A stretch of DNA of 64,000 bases, taken from Flavobacterium limnosediminis JC2902 (GTDB lineage Bacteria; Bacteroidota; Bacteroidia; Flavobacteriales; Flavobacteriaceae). A program made the translations under genes and the position numbers. The stretch covers positions 1-64,000 of the forward strand of contig NZ_AVGG01000018.1 in assembly GCF_000498535.1 (NCBI RefSeq), in the 5' to 3' direction. Below the pieces are notes generated by a model. It was not told the origin of the DNA. It saw nothing but the letters and a program-made list of their open reading frames with translations, and made no database searches. Of this stretch, positions 54,636 through 63,134 are shown one piece after another. Position 1 is the first letter of the stretch; each line of letters begins with the position of its first letter.

Positions 54636-57242
54636 TTACTCTTTATTTTCTTCCGATTGGTTTCTGAACACCAGCTGGCCGTCAAAACAATCTAACAAAA
54701 TGATACTGTCTGTCGCCACTTTACCGGACAGGATTTCTTTAGATAATTCGTTGAGGACATCCTTCTGAATCACTCGTTTAACCGGTCTTGCTCCAAATGT
54801 CGGATCGTATCCTTTTTCGGATAAATAGGCTATCGCTTCCGGTGTGGTATCCATGGTAATGTGTTGGTGAGCCAACATTTTGATAACGCTTTTCAGTTGT
54901 AAACCAACAATCTCTTTGATGTTGTCACTGCTTAGCGGAGTGAACATCACAATCTCATCAATACGATTTATAAATTCCGGTCGAACCGTTTGTTTCAGTA
55001 AACCTAAAACTTCTGTTTTTGCTGCTTCGGTTGCTGCTTCAATACCGCCTTTTAAATTCTCGAATTTCTCTTGTATGATGGCGCTTCCCATATTGGATGT
55101 CATGATGATGATGGTGTTTTTGAAATCAGCCAAACGTCCTTTGTTGTCGGTCAAGCGTCCTTCGTCCAATACCTGTAATAAGATGTTAAACGTGTCGGGA
55201 TGCGCTTTTTCGATCTCATCCAATAATACTACAGAATACGGTTTACGTCGAACGGCTTCCGTTAACTGTCCGCCTTCATCATAACCAACATATCCCGGAG
55301 GCGCACCTACCAATCTGCTCACGCTGTGACGTTCCTGGTATTCGCTCATGTCGATACGTGTCATGGCGTTTTCGTCGTCGAATAGATATTCCGCCAAGGC
55401 TTTTGCCAATTCGGTTTTACCCACACCGGTAGTTCCTAAGAACAGGAAGGAACCGATTGGTTTTTTAGGATCCTGTAATCCGGCTCGGCTTCTGCGTACT
55501 GCGTCACTGATTGCCTGAATAGCTTCTTCCTGACCTACAACTCTGTTATGCAATTCATCTTCCAGTTTCAGTAACTTTTCGCGTTCGCTTTGCAGCATTT
55601 TGGTTACCGGAATGCCGGTCCATTTGGCCACAACTTCGGCGATATCATCGTGGGTTACTTCTTCTTTGATAAGGGAAGTACCCGCCTGGTTTTCCTGTAA
55701 TTGTTTTTGTAATGCTTCCAGTTTTTCCGTCGCTTCTTTGATCTTTCCGTAGCGAATTTCAGCTACTTTTCCGTAATCACCGTCGCGTTCTGCTCGTTCT
55801 GCTTCGGCTTTAAAATCTTCAATTTCCTGCTTTACGGTCTGAATGTTATCAACTACATCTTTTTCTGATTTCCATTTGGTGAAAATTTCGTTGCGTTCTT
55901 CTTTCAGATTCGCCAGATCCATGCCGAGCATCTTTAATTTATTCTCATCATTTTCACGTTTGATGGCTTCGATTTCGATTTCCAACTGCATGATCTTTCT
56001 GTCCAAAACATCCAGTTCTTCTGGTTTGGAGTTGATTTCCATGCGTAATTTCGAAGCGGCTTCGTCCATTAAGTCGATGGCTTTGTCCGGTAAAAAACGA
56101 TTGGTGATGTAGCGCTGTGATAATTCCACCGCTGCAATAATCGCATCGTCTTTGATACGCACTTTATGATGGGTTTCATATTTTTCTTTGATTCCGCGTA
56201 AGATGGAAATCGCACTTTCGGTATCCGGTTCGTCGACCATTACTTTCTGGAAACGACGCTCCAGGGCTTTGTCTTTTTCGAAGTATTTCTGATATTCGTC
56301 TAATGTTGTTGCACCGATGGCTCTCAGTTCACCACGGGCCAAAGCCGGTTTCAGAATGTTTGCAGCATCCATCGCACCTTCGCCACCGCCGGCACCCACA
56401 AGTGTATGAATTTCGTCAATGAATAAAACAATATCTCCTTCGGCAGAAGTTACTTCTTTTACTACCGATTTCAAACGCTCTTCAAATTCCCCTTTGTATT
56501 TCGCGCCGGCAATCAGCGCGCCCATATCCAGAGAAAAAACGATTTTGTCCTTCAGGTTTTCCGGTACGTCGCCGTCTACGATTCGGTGCGCCAAACCTTC
56601 GGCAATAGCAGTTTTACCCACACCGGGTTCACCAACTAACATTGGATTGTTTTTGGTTCGTCGGGTAAGAATCTGTAACACACGACGAATTTCCTCATCA
56701 CGACCGATAACAGGATCCAGTTTTCCAGTTCGGGCCAATTCGTTGAGGTTTTTGGCGTATTTGTTTAAGGCATTATAAGTGTCTTCTGCCGAAGCTGAGG
56801 TTACACGTTCTCCTTTTCGGATTTCAGCAATCGCGGTTTCCAGACCTTTTTCGGTTACGCCCTGATCTTTTAAAATTTGAGAAACTTTGCTTTTCGATTT
56901 GAAAATAGCCAGAATCAAATGTTCGACAGAAACGTATTCATCGTTCATTTTTTTGGCAATGTTGTTGGCTTCCAAAAGCGTGTTGTTTGCTTCTCTTGAC
57001 AACATGATTTCACCGCCGGATACTCTTGGGAAACTCTGAATTGTACTGTCCAGAATCTGTTTGAACAAATCGACATTCACATTCAGTTTTTTCAGAATGA
57101 AAGGCGCTACGTTTTCATCGACTTCGAGAATACCTTTAAAAAAGTGTTCGTTTTCAAGCTGTTGCTGTCCGAAGCCTTGCGCAATTTGCTGTGCTTGCTG
57201 AATGGCTTCCTGCGATTTAATTGTAAAGTTATTTAAGTTCAT
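54636..57242 (-). CDS. clpB: ATP-dependent chaperone ClpB
   Basis: 868-aa hexameric disaggregase that works with DnaK to solubilise aggregated proteins after stress. N-terminal domain with [24 protein letters not shown]-1 with Walker [10 protein letters not shown] and [23 protein letters not shown], a middle coiled-coil (about 400-520) and AAA-2 with [31 protein letters not shown] and [12 protein letters not shown]. Full length (E. coli ClpB 857). Divergent from ytxJ with shared promoter DNA holding direct repeats. Confidence 0.97.
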   Translation of the reverse strand: MNLNNFTIKSQEAIQQAQQIAQGFGQQQLENEHFFKGILEVDENVAPFILKKLNVNVDLFKQILDSTIQSFPRVSGGEIMLSREANNTLLEANNIAKKMNDEYVSVEHLILAIFKSKSKVSQILKDQGVTEKGLETAIAEIRKGERVTSASAEDTYNALNKYAKNLNELARTGKLDPVIGRDEEIRRVLQILTRRTKNNPMLVGEPGVGKTAIAEGLAHRIVDGDVPENLKDKIVFSLDMGALIAGAKYKGEFEERLKSVVKEVTSAEGDIVLFIDEIHTLVGAGGGEGAMDAANILKPALARGELRAIGATTLDEYQKYFEKDKALERRFQKVMVDEPDTESAISILRGIKEKYETHHKVRIKDDAIIAAVELSQRYITNRFLPDKAIDLMDEAASKLRMEINSKPEELDVLDRKIMQLEIEIEAIKRENDENKLKMLGMDLANLKEERNEIFTKWKSEKDVVDNIQTVKQEIEDFKAEAERAERDGDYGKVAEIRYGKIKEATEKLEALQKQLQENQAGTSLIKEEVTHDDIAEVVAKWTGIPVTKMLQSEREKLLKLEDELHNRVVGQEEAIQAISDAVRRSRAGLQDPKKPIGSFLFLGTTGVGKTELAKALAEYLFDDENAMTRIDMSEYQERHSVSRLVGAPPGYVGYDEGGQLTEAVRRKPYSVVLLDEIEKAHPDTFNILLQVLDEGRLTDNKGRLADFKNTIIIMTSNMGSAIIQEKFENLKGGIEAATEAAKTEVLGLLKQTVRPEFINRIDEIVMFTPLSSDNIKEIVGLQLKSVIKMLAHQHITMDTTPEAIAYLSEKGYDPTFGARPVKRVIQKDVLNELSKEILSGKVATDSIILLDCFDGQLVFRNQSEENKE

Positions 57243-57323
57243 AGTGTTAAAAACTATTTATCGTTGTTGTAATTGTTTAGCTTTGCATTGCGTTGGACAA
57301 TTTGTATTCCAATGTTAAAAATC

Positions 57324-57395
57324 AGACAAAATGACTTATTTTGACCTTTTTTAAAGGATTTAATAAGACAAAATGTCGTAAAATAAGACAAAATG
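57324..57395. promoter_or_regulatory. Direct repeats in the clpB/ytxJ divergent promoter
   Basis: AATAAGACAAAATG occurs twice, at 57362-57375 and 57382-57395, exactly 20 nt apart (two helical turns); the second includes the ytxJ ATG. A partial copy AGACAAAATGA occurs at 57324-57334 and is followed by the inverted TTATTTTG. This looks like a multi-site operator for a stress regulator of clpB and/or ytxJ; no regulator is identified. Confidence 0.45.
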
Positions 57396-57782
57396 AGCTT
57401 TATTAAAAACATCTTCGGTAGTTCAGGGGAAGAAAATACACAACCCAAAATGGATTGGTTTTCGCTTACCGATTTGGAGCAGTTAAATGAAATAATGGAT
57501 TTGTCACATGAAAATCCGGTTGTTATCTTCAAACACAGTACGCGTTGCAGCATAAGCAGAATGGCGTTAAAGCAATTTGAAAACGAATTTACGCTGAAGG
57601 ATAAAGTTACGCCCTATTTTTTGGATTTACTAAATTATAGAGAAATTTCCAATACGATAGCTTCTAAATTTGAAGTTACTCACCAATCACCGCAAATGAT
57701 TGTGGTTAAGGGAGGCAAAGCGGTTTATGACGCTTCGCATAGTGATATTGATGCTTCCCGTCTTGCGGATTTTATCGGCTAA
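57393..57782 (+). CDS. ytxJ: Bacillithiol-system redox protein YtxJ (monothiol bacilliredoxin-like)
   Basis: 129-aa thioredoxin-fold protein of the YtxJ/DUF2847 family, proposed to remove bacillithiol from oxidised protein thiols. The single active-site cysteine lies in HSTRCSISRMAL (about residue 52); the thioredoxin fold strands appear as PVVIFKHST and TPYFLDLLNYR, and the cis-Pro segment as HQSPQMIVVKGG. The partner position of a second Cys is Ser, as in monothiol bacilliredoxins. Divergent from clpB, fitting a stress-response role. No terminator is seen before the ilv promoter. Confidence 0.85.
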   Translation: MSFIKNIFGSSGEENTQPKMDWFSLTDLEQLNEIMDLSHENPVVIFKHSTRCSISRMALKQFENEFTLKDKVTPYFLDLLNYREISNTIASKFEVTHQSPQMIVVKGGKAVYDASHSDIDASRLADFIG

Positions 57783-57818
57783 AAAAAATAAAATTTTTTA
57801 AAAAATCTGAATTTAATG

Positions 57819-57847
57819 TTTGTAAATCGTTTTTTTACCTACTTTTG
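57819..57847 (+). promoter_or_regulatory. ilv operon promoter
   Basis: TTTG at 57819-57822, 17-nt spacer, TACTTTTG at 57840-57847, a full match to the Flavobacterium consensus. Predicted start near 57854, about 12 nt before the first leader ATG. Confidence 0.8.
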
Positions 57848-57865
57848 CTGAACAATTCGAAACAA

Positions 57866-57940
57866 ATGAAAAATTTATCTATTATTCCTTCAATTATTAT
57901 TGTAAATGTGATTATCACATCTGCAAGGGGAATGCTATAG
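57866..57940 (+). CDS. ilv leader peptide 1 (Ile/Val/Leu-rich)
   Basis: 24-codon ORF starting at 57866 and ending TAG at 57938-57940. It starts MKNLSIIPSIIIVNV and contains seven Ile, two Val and two Leu codons, of which Ile-Ile-Pro-Ser-Ile-Ile-Ile is consecutive in the first half. It begins within about 12 nt of the predicted transcription start and stands before a strong terminator, the layout of an amino-acid-sensing leader peptide. A ribosome short of charged Ile-tRNA (and perhaps Val/Leu) would stall here. No strong antiterminator partner could be drawn for this module: only GGGA with TCCC (57969-57972) is apparent. Confidence 0.8.
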   Translation: MKNLSIIPSIIIVNVIITSARGML

Positions 57941-57963
57941 AATATATTATAAAAATATTTTTG

Positions 57964-57993
57964 AAGCCTCCCGAGAAATCAGGAGGCTTTTTT
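57964..57993 (+). terminator. Attenuator terminator 1
   Basis: AAGCCTCC (57964-57971) pairs with GGAGGCTT (57982-57989), ten-base loop, T run to 57993. First of three terminators between the ilv promoter and ilvE. Confidence 0.9.
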
Positions 57994-58011
57994 AATTTAC
58001 ACAGAAATCAC

Positions 58012-58065
58012 ATGAAAACCAATATGAATATTATTATCAGCATTATTATTCGCTCTTCCGAGTGA
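58012..58065 (+). CDS. ilv leader peptide 2 (Ile-rich)
   Basis: 17-codon ORF plus TGA. MKTNMN, then Ile-Ile-Ile-Ser-Ile-Ile-Ile, then RSSE: six Ile codons and no Val or Leu, so it should sense isoleucyl-tRNA only. The TGA (58063-58065) lies inside the 5' arm of the antiterminator (CGAGTGAG 58059-58066), so a ribosome reaching the stop would block antiterminator pairing and permit terminator 2. Confidence 0.85.
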   Translation: MKTNMNIIISIIIRSSE

Positions 58066-58106
58066 GTCAGGCTGGTAGTATCCCATTTTTAAGCCTTTCT
58101 CATTCG
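58059..58106 (+). promoter_or_regulatory. Antiterminator of attenuator 2
   Basis: CGAGTGAG (58059-58066) pairs with CTCATTCG (58099-58106), and AGGCT (58069-58073) with AGCCT (58092-58096), across a 2x2 internal loop: 13 bp in all. The 3' arm shares most of the terminator 2 upstream arm, so the two folds are mutually exclusive. Confidence 0.75.
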
Positions 58107-58124
58107 CTTGAGAGAGGCTTTTTT
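58091..58124 (+). terminator. Attenuator terminator 2
   Basis: AAGCCTTTCTC (58091-58101) pairs with GAGAGAGGCTT (58110-58120), one G-T wobble, followed by a T run. Confidence 0.9.
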
Positions 58125-58142
58125 AATTTACACAGAATCCAC

Positions 58143-58199
58143 ATGAAAACTAATATGAACATTATTATTATTAGCATTATTATTCGCTCTTCCGGGTGA
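58143..58199 (+). CDS. ilv leader peptide 3 (Ile-rich)
   Basis: 18-codon ORF plus TGA. MKTNMN, then four Ile, Ser, three Ile, then RSSG: seven Ile codons. It is a copy of leader 2 with one extra ATT codon. TGA (58197-58199) again lies in the antiterminator 5' arm (CGGGTGAG 58193-58200). Last leader before ilvE. Confidence 0.85.
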   Translation: MKTNMNIIIISIIIRSSG

Positions 58200-58240
58200 G
58201 TCAGGCTGGTATTGTCCAATTTTTAAGCCTTTCTCATTCG
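58193..58240 (+). promoter_or_regulatory. Antiterminator of attenuator 3
   Basis: CGGGTGAG (58193-58200) with CTCATTCG (58233-58240) and AGGCT (58203-58207) with AGCCT (58226-58230). The A-to-G change relative to module 2 keeps the pair as G-T wobble, so pairing is preserved. Confidence 0.75.
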
Positions 58241-58258
58241 CCTGAGAAAGGCTTTTTT
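58225..58258 (+). terminator. Attenuator terminator 3
   Basis: Perfect 12-bp stem AAGCCTTTCTCA (58225-58236) with TGAGAAAGGCTT (58243-58254), six-base loop, T run. It lies 39 nt before the ilvE ATG. Confidence 0.92.
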
Positions 58259-58297
58259 ATTTTCTGATTATTTGAAACAATTTAAAATCAAACCAAT

Positions 58298-59188
58298 ATG
58301 TATTACAACAACAGTTCAGTAATCTTTCTTAACGGAAAGTTTGTAAAAGCAAATGAATCATCAACGGATCTGTACAGCCAGACCCTGCACTACGGTTATG
58401 GCGTATTTGAAGGCATTCGGGCCTATGCTACCGAAAACGGTACTCGGGTTTTTAAGGCCAAAGAGCATTATGACCGATTAAAAAAATCATGTGAACTTGT
58501 CAATATCCCATTTGATTACACGACAGCGGAATTAGTCGATGCTACCTATGAACTATTACAAAAGAACAACTTATCGGATGCCTATGTTCGCCCGTTGGTT
58601 TTCTGCGACCCAAACATGAGTTTAACCAAACCGAATAATGTTTCCATAATGATCTGTGCCTGGGAATGGGGTGCTTATTTGGGAGACAAACAACTGCGAT
58701 TAACGGTTTCATCTTATTGCCGACCACATCCACGTTCGATAAAAATTGAAGCAAAAGTTTGCGGGCATTATGTGAATTCTATCCTTGCCACGAGTGAGGC
58801 AAAAGACAATGGATATGATGAAGCCCTGCTTTTGGATAGCGATGGTTATTTGGCAGAAGGTCCTGGCGCAAATCTGTTTTTTGAAAAAGAAGGAGTTTTA
58901 TTCACACCTAAATTAGGCAACATTCTGCCGGGAATAACACGTGCTACAGTTTTGGAACTAGCGGATAAATTAGGTATTCAAGTAAAACAAGGACTTTATA
59001 CGCCTGAAGAATTAGAGTCGGCTGATAGCGCTTTTTATTGCGGAACCGCAGCCGAGGTAATCGGAATAGAATCGGTAGATGATAATAAGTTTCCTAAAAA
59101 TTGGAATGATACGGTTGGGAAAAAATTGCTGGAAGCCTATTCACAATTGGTAAGGGAATCGGAAAAAACACTAAGCACAAAATACTAA
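58298..59188 (+). CDS. ilvE: Branched-chain amino-acid aminotransferase IlvE
   Basis: 296-aa fold-type IV PLP aminotransferase, last step of Ile/Val/Leu synthesis. Motifs: [16 protein letters not shown] lysine K153 in [49 protein letters not shown] and [14 protein letters not shown] (phosphate-binding). First gene of ilvE-ilvD-ilvB-ilvN-ilvC, controlled by the upstream triple attenuator. Its stop shares one base with the ilvD ATG. Confidence 0.95.
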   Translation: MYYNNSSVIFLNGKFVKANESSTDLYSQTLHYGYGVFEGIRAYATENGTRVFKAKEHYDRLKKSCELVNIPFDYTTAELVDATYELLQKNNLSDAYVRPLVFCDPNMSLTKPNNVSIMICAWEWGAYLGDKQLRLTVSSYCRPHPRSIKIEAKVCGHYVNSILATSEAKDNGYDEALLLDSDGYLAEGPGANLFFEKEGVLFTPKLGNILPGITRATVLELADKLGIQVKQGLYTPEELESADSAFYCGTAAEVIGIESVDDNKFPKNWNDTVGKKLLEAYSQLVRESEKTLSTKY

Positions 59189-60864
59189 TGACAACATTAA
59201 ACAAATACAGTAAAACCATCACGCAAGACGAAACCCAACCCGCTGCACAAGCCATGCTTTACGGAATCGGATTAACGGAAGAAGATCTGCTAAAGGCGCA
59301 AGTAGGCATCGTAAGTACCGGTTATGAAGGCAATACTTGTAACATGCATCTGAACGATTTGGCAAAAGAAGTAAAAGCAGGTGTTCAGGACGAAAACCTC
59401 GTTGGTTTGATTTTTAATACAATTGGAGTAAGTGACGGCATTTCCAACGGAACAGAAGGAATGCGTTTTTCTTTAGTCTCAAGAGATGTGATTGCCGATT
59501 CCATTGAAACCGTGGTAAGCGCACAATGGTACGATGCCGTTTTAGCAGTAGTGGGATGCGATAAAAACATGCCCGGTTCTGTTATGGCAATGGGCAGGTT
59601 GAACCGTCCTGCGATTATGATTTACGGAGGGACCATTCATTCCGGGAATTGGAAAGGGGAATCGTTAAACATCGTTTCGGCTTTTGAAGCTTTAGGGAAA
59701 AAATTCAGCAATACCATAACGCCCGAAGATTTTAAAGGAGTGATTAAAAATGCCTGTCCGGGAGCCGGAGCCTGTGGTGGAATGTATACGGCAAATACAA
59801 TGGCATCAGCAATTGAAGCTTTGGGAATGAGCTTACCTTATAGCTCGTCTAATCCGGCTTTAAGCAACGAAAAGAAGGAGGAATGTCTGAATGCAGGGAA
59901 AGCTATCAAGGTTTTACTGGAGAAAGACATCAAACCCAAAGACATTATGACCAAAAAAGCTTTTGAAAATGCGATGACGATGGTAACGGTTTTAGGAGGT
60001 TCCACCAATGCTGTAATGCATTTAATCGCGATGGCACATTCAGTGGATATTGAATTGACCTTAGAGGATTTTCAGAAAATAAGTGATAAAACACCGGTTT
60101 TGGCCGATTTAAAGCCAAGCGGAAAATACTTAATGGAAGATTTGCATGCCGTGGGAGGAATTCCGGCAGTAATGAAATATTTATTGGAGCATAACCTGTT
60201 GCATGGCGATTGCTTAACGGTTACCGGAAAAACAGTGGCTGAAAATGTAGCGAATGTCCCCAATCTGAAAGATGGACAAGACGTCTTCCTCCATTTAAAA
60301 ACACCGTTAAAACCAACCGGACATTTGCAAATACTATATGGAAACTTAGCATCGGAAGGCAGTGTGGCAAAAATAAGCGGCAACGAAGGCGATTATTTTG
60401 AAGGTGCAGCAAAAGTATATGATAATGAATATGCTGTGATTGAAGGGGTAAAAAACGGAGAAGTAAAATCGGGTGATGTTGTGGTAATTCGTTATTGCGG
60501 ACCAAAAGGCGGCCCCGGAATGCCCGAAATGCTGAAACCGACTTCAGCCATAATGGGAGCGGGATTAGGAAAAAGCGTAGCGTTAATAACTGATGGAAGA
60601 TTTTCAGGAGGGACACACGGTTTTGTGGTCGGGCATATCACGCCGGAAGCTTATGTGGGCGGAACCATCGCACTCGTAAAAGACGGAGATACCATCACCA
60701 TTGACACAAAAAAGAACACCATCGAATTAAAAGTGAGCGAACAAGAACTACAGCAACGAAAATCCGAATGGAAACAACCAAAACTCAAAGCAACAAAAGG
60801 GGTTTTGTACAAATATGCCCAATGTGTTTCAAGTGCGTCCACGGGCTGCGTAACCGATAATTAA
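59188..60864 (+). CDS. ilvD: Dihydroxy-acid dehydratase IlvD
   Basis: 558-aa Fe-S dehydratase converting 2,3-dihydroxy-3-methyl acids to 2-keto acids for Ile and Val. Cluster ligands appear in [22 protein letters not shown] and [18 protein letters not shown]; also [10 protein letters not shown] and the C-terminal [17 protein letters not shown]. Full length for the family. Translationally coupled to ilvE (1-nt overlap) and 17 nt before ilvB. Confidence 0.96.
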   Translation: MTTLNKYSKTITQDETQPAAQAMLYGIGLTEEDLLKAQVGIVSTGYEGNTCNMHLNDLAKEVKAGVQDENLVGLIFNTIGVSDGISNGTEGMRFSLVSRDVIADSIETVVSAQWYDAVLAVVGCDKNMPGSVMAMGRLNRPAIMIYGGTIHSGNWKGESLNIVSAFEALGKKFSNTITPEDFKGVIKNACPGAGACGGMYTANTMASAIEALGMSLPYSSSNPALSNEKKEECLNAGKAIKVLLEKDIKPKDIMTKKAFENAMTMVTVLGGSTNAVMHLIAMAHSVDIELTLEDFQKISDKTPVLADLKPSGKYLMEDLHAVGGIPAVMKYLLEHNLLHGDCLTVTGKTVAENVANVPNLKDGQDVFLHLKTPLKPTGHLQILYGNLASEGSVAKISGNEGDYFEGAAKVYDNEYAVIEGVKNGEVKSGDVVVIRYCGPKGGPGMPEMLKPTSAIMGAGLGKSVALITDGRFSGGTHGFVVGHITPEAYVGGTIALVKDGDTITIDTKKNTIELKVSEQELQQRKSEWKQPKLKATKGVLYKYAQCVSSASTGCVTDN

Positions 60865-60881
60865 TTCTAAAAGTAACAGTA

Positions 60882-62576
60882 ATGGACATAACAAAAATAA
60901 CAGGAGCGCAGGCGGTATTGGAATCCTTAGTGGCTGAGAATGTTGATACTATATTCGGATATCCCGGAGGTGCCATAATGCCCATTTATGACGCTTTGTA
61001 TGATTATTCAAATGTCGTAAATCATATATTGGTACGTCACGAGCAGGGTGCTATTCATGCCGTTCAGGGCTATGCCAGAACCTCCGGGAAAGTGGGGATG
61101 GTGTTTGCCACATCGGGTCCCGGAGCCACGAACCTCATTACCGGTTTAGCGGATGCTTTAATCGATTCAACGCCTTTGGTTTGCATCACTGGACAAGTGG
61201 CTTCCCATCTTTTAGGAACAGATGCTTTTCAGGAAACAGATGTGATAGGAATATCAATGCCGGTTACCAAATGGAATTGTCAAGTTACCAAAGCAGAAGA
61301 CATTCCGGCAGCTATTGCCAAAGCTTTTTATATCGCTCAAACCGGTCGTCCCGGACCTGTTTTGATTGATATTACTAAAGATGCTCAGTTTGGTGAAATG
61401 GAATTTAGCTACGAAAGGTGTACAAAAATCCGAAGCTATCATCCAAAACCGGAGGTGAACAAACAAGCAGTGGAAGCCGCCGCATTGTTAATCAATCAGG
61501 CTAAAAAGCCCTTTTTAGTAATTGGTCAGGGAATCATGTTGTCCAATGCCGAAAAGGAATTGCTCCAATTTGCCGAAAAATCAGGAATCCCGGTAGCTTC
61601 TACGCTTTTAGGCTTGGGCGCATTTCCGAATAATCATCCGAAATATGTTGGTTTTTTGGGGATGCATGGAGATTATGCTCCCAACATAAAAACGAACGAA
61701 TGTGATGTGCTTATTGCCATCGGAATGCGTTTCGATGACAGGGTCACGGGTGATGTGTCGCGCTATGCCAAACAAGCCAAGGTAATTCATGTTGATATTG
61801 ATGCGTCCGAAATCAATAAGATAATAAAAGCGGATGTTCCCGTTCATGCGGATGCGAAAGACGCCTTACAGTTATTAACCGAATTAGTCAGTGAAAAAGA
61901 GCACACGGCTTGGTTACAGGAATTCAAATCAGCTAAAGAAATGGAAGTGAGAACCTTGCAGGAAAGCGCGGCACTTTTACAGTCGGAGGAATTGAAAATG
62001 GATGAAGTCATCAAAATGGTTTCGAAAATCACTAATGGGGAAGCTGTTGTGGTGACCGATGTAGGACAACATCAAATGATGACTGCACGCTATTATCAAT
62101 ACAACAAAACCAAAAGTAATATTACTTCGGGCGGATTGGGGACGATGGGATTTGCACTTCCCGCAGCTATCGGAGCAAAATTTGGAGCTCCCGAAAAAAC
62201 CGTAGTCGCCATTATTGGTGATGGTGGTTTTCAGATGACCTTGCAGGAATTGGGGACTATTTTACAAAGTAAAGTTGACGTTAAAATCATCATTTTAAAT
62301 AATCGGTTTCTTGGGATGGTCCGTCAATGGCAACAACTGTTTTTTGAAAAACGCTATTCGTTTACCGAAATGATAAGCCCTGATTTTGTGACGTTGGCCA
62401 AAGCATACGACATTGAAGCAGCAAAAATTGAAACAAGAACCGATTTGGAAGACGCCTTACTGAAAATACTGAATCACAAGGGTTCCTATTTGTTGGAAGT
62501 AATGGTGGCAAAAGAAGAAAATGTATTCCCGATGGTACCCACTGGAGCATCGGTATCGGAAATACGATTAAACTAA
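60882..62576 (+). CDS. ilvB: Acetolactate synthase large subunit IlvB
   Basis: 564-aa thiamine-diphosphate enzyme making acetolactate and acetohydroxybutyrate. N-terminal TPP-binding domain with GYPGGAIMPIYDAL, catalytic Glu in RHEQGAIHA and AQGYAR-like VQGYARTSGKVG; central FAD domain (GMRFDDRVTG); C-terminal TPP motif GDGGFQMTLQEL...NNRFLGMVRQWQQLFF. Full length. Followed after 16 nt by its regulatory subunit. Confidence 0.96.
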   Translation: MDITKITGAQAVLESLVAENVDTIFGYPGGAIMPIYDALYDYSNVVNHILVRHEQGAIHAVQGYARTSGKVGMVFATSGPGATNLITGLADALIDSTPLVCITGQVASHLLGTDAFQETDVIGISMPVTKWNCQVTKAEDIPAAIAKAFYIAQTGRPGPVLIDITKDAQFGEMEFSYERCTKIRSYHPKPEVNKQAVEAAALLINQAKKPFLVIGQGIMLSNAEKELLQFAEKSGIPVASTLLGLGAFPNNHPKYVGFLGMHGDYAPNIKTNECDVLIAIGMRFDDRVTGDVSRYAKQAKVIHVDIDASEINKIIKADVPVHADAKDALQLLTELVSEKEHTAWLQEFKSAKEMEVRTLQESAALLQSEELKMDEVIKMVSKITNGEAVVVTDVGQHQMMTARYYQYNKTKSNITSGGLGTMGFALPAAIGAKFGAPEKTVVAIIGDGGFQMTLQELGTILQSKVDVKIIILNNRFLGMVRQWQQLFFEKRYSFTEMISPDFVTLAKAYDIEAAKIETRTDLEDALLKILNHKGSYLLEVMVAKEENVFPMVPTGASVSEIRLN

Positions 62577-62592
62577 TTTAAAAAATTCAGAA

Positions 62593-63117
62593 ATGGAAAA
62601 AACAGTTACAGTATCCGTCTTTACCGAAAACAGCATCGGAATGCTAAACCGCATCACCATCATTTTCACGAGAAGGCATCTGAATATTGACAGCATAACA
62701 GCCTCCGAATCGGAAATGAAAGGGGTGTTTCGGTATACGATTGTTTTACGGACAACGCTCGAAAAGGTCAATAAGGTCATCGGACAAATTGAAAAATTAG
62801 TGGATGTCCTGAAAGCATTCGTTCATGAAGAATCAGAGATCGTACATCAGGAAATCGCATTGTATAAAATCAGAACCAATACTTTAACCAATGGCGATGT
62901 CGAAAGAGTAATCCGTGAAAACCATGCTCGTATCCTAACGGTGGATCCTGAATTCATGGTCATCGAAAAAACGGGTCATGTGGCAGAAACGCAATTGCTT
63001 TTTGAAAGCCTAAAACCTTTTGGTATACTCGAATTTGCCCGCTCTGGAAGGGTGGCGGTGACCAAACCGATGAAAGAACTCAGCACTTATTTAAAAGAAT
63101 TAGAACAATTAAGTTAA
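62593..63117 (+). CDS. ilvN: Acetolactate synthase small (regulatory) subunit IlvN
   Basis: 174-aa regulatory subunit. N-terminal ACT domain (about 4-75, VTVSVFTENSIGMLNRITIIFTRRHLNIDSITASESE), which in the family binds valine, and a C-terminal ALS_ss domain (about 85-165) with EIALYKIRT and LLFESLKPFGILEFARSGRVAVTK. It activates and gives feedback inhibition to IlvB, so protein-level feedback adds to the attenuation of the operon. Confidence 0.95.
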   Translation: MEKTVTVSVFTENSIGMLNRITIIFTRRHLNIDSITASESEMKGVFRYTIVLRTTLEKVNKVIGQIEKLVDVLKAFVHEESEIVHQEIALYKIRTNTLTNGDVERVIRENHARILTVDPEFMVIEKTGHVAETQLLFESLKPFGILEFARSGRVAVTKPMKELSTYLKELEQLS

Positions 63118-63134
63118 CAGCTAAATAATTAAAA

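Larger units (their letters stand above)
57987..58251 (+). repeat. Tandem duplication of a leader-terminator module
   Basis: Unit A 57987-58117 (131 nt) and unit B 58118-58251 (134 nt) are about 90% identical. Each starts at the T tract of the preceding terminator and runs through a leader ORF to the closing arm of its own terminator. B has one extra ATT codon in the Ile run, explaining the 3-nt difference. Confidence 0.9.

Noticed and set aside
57783..58297. T-box or riboswitch in the ilv leader
   Set aside because: No T-box sequence or specifier/antiterminator fold; the Ile-rich ORFs with terminators explain the region better, and T-boxes are mainly a Firmicutes feature.
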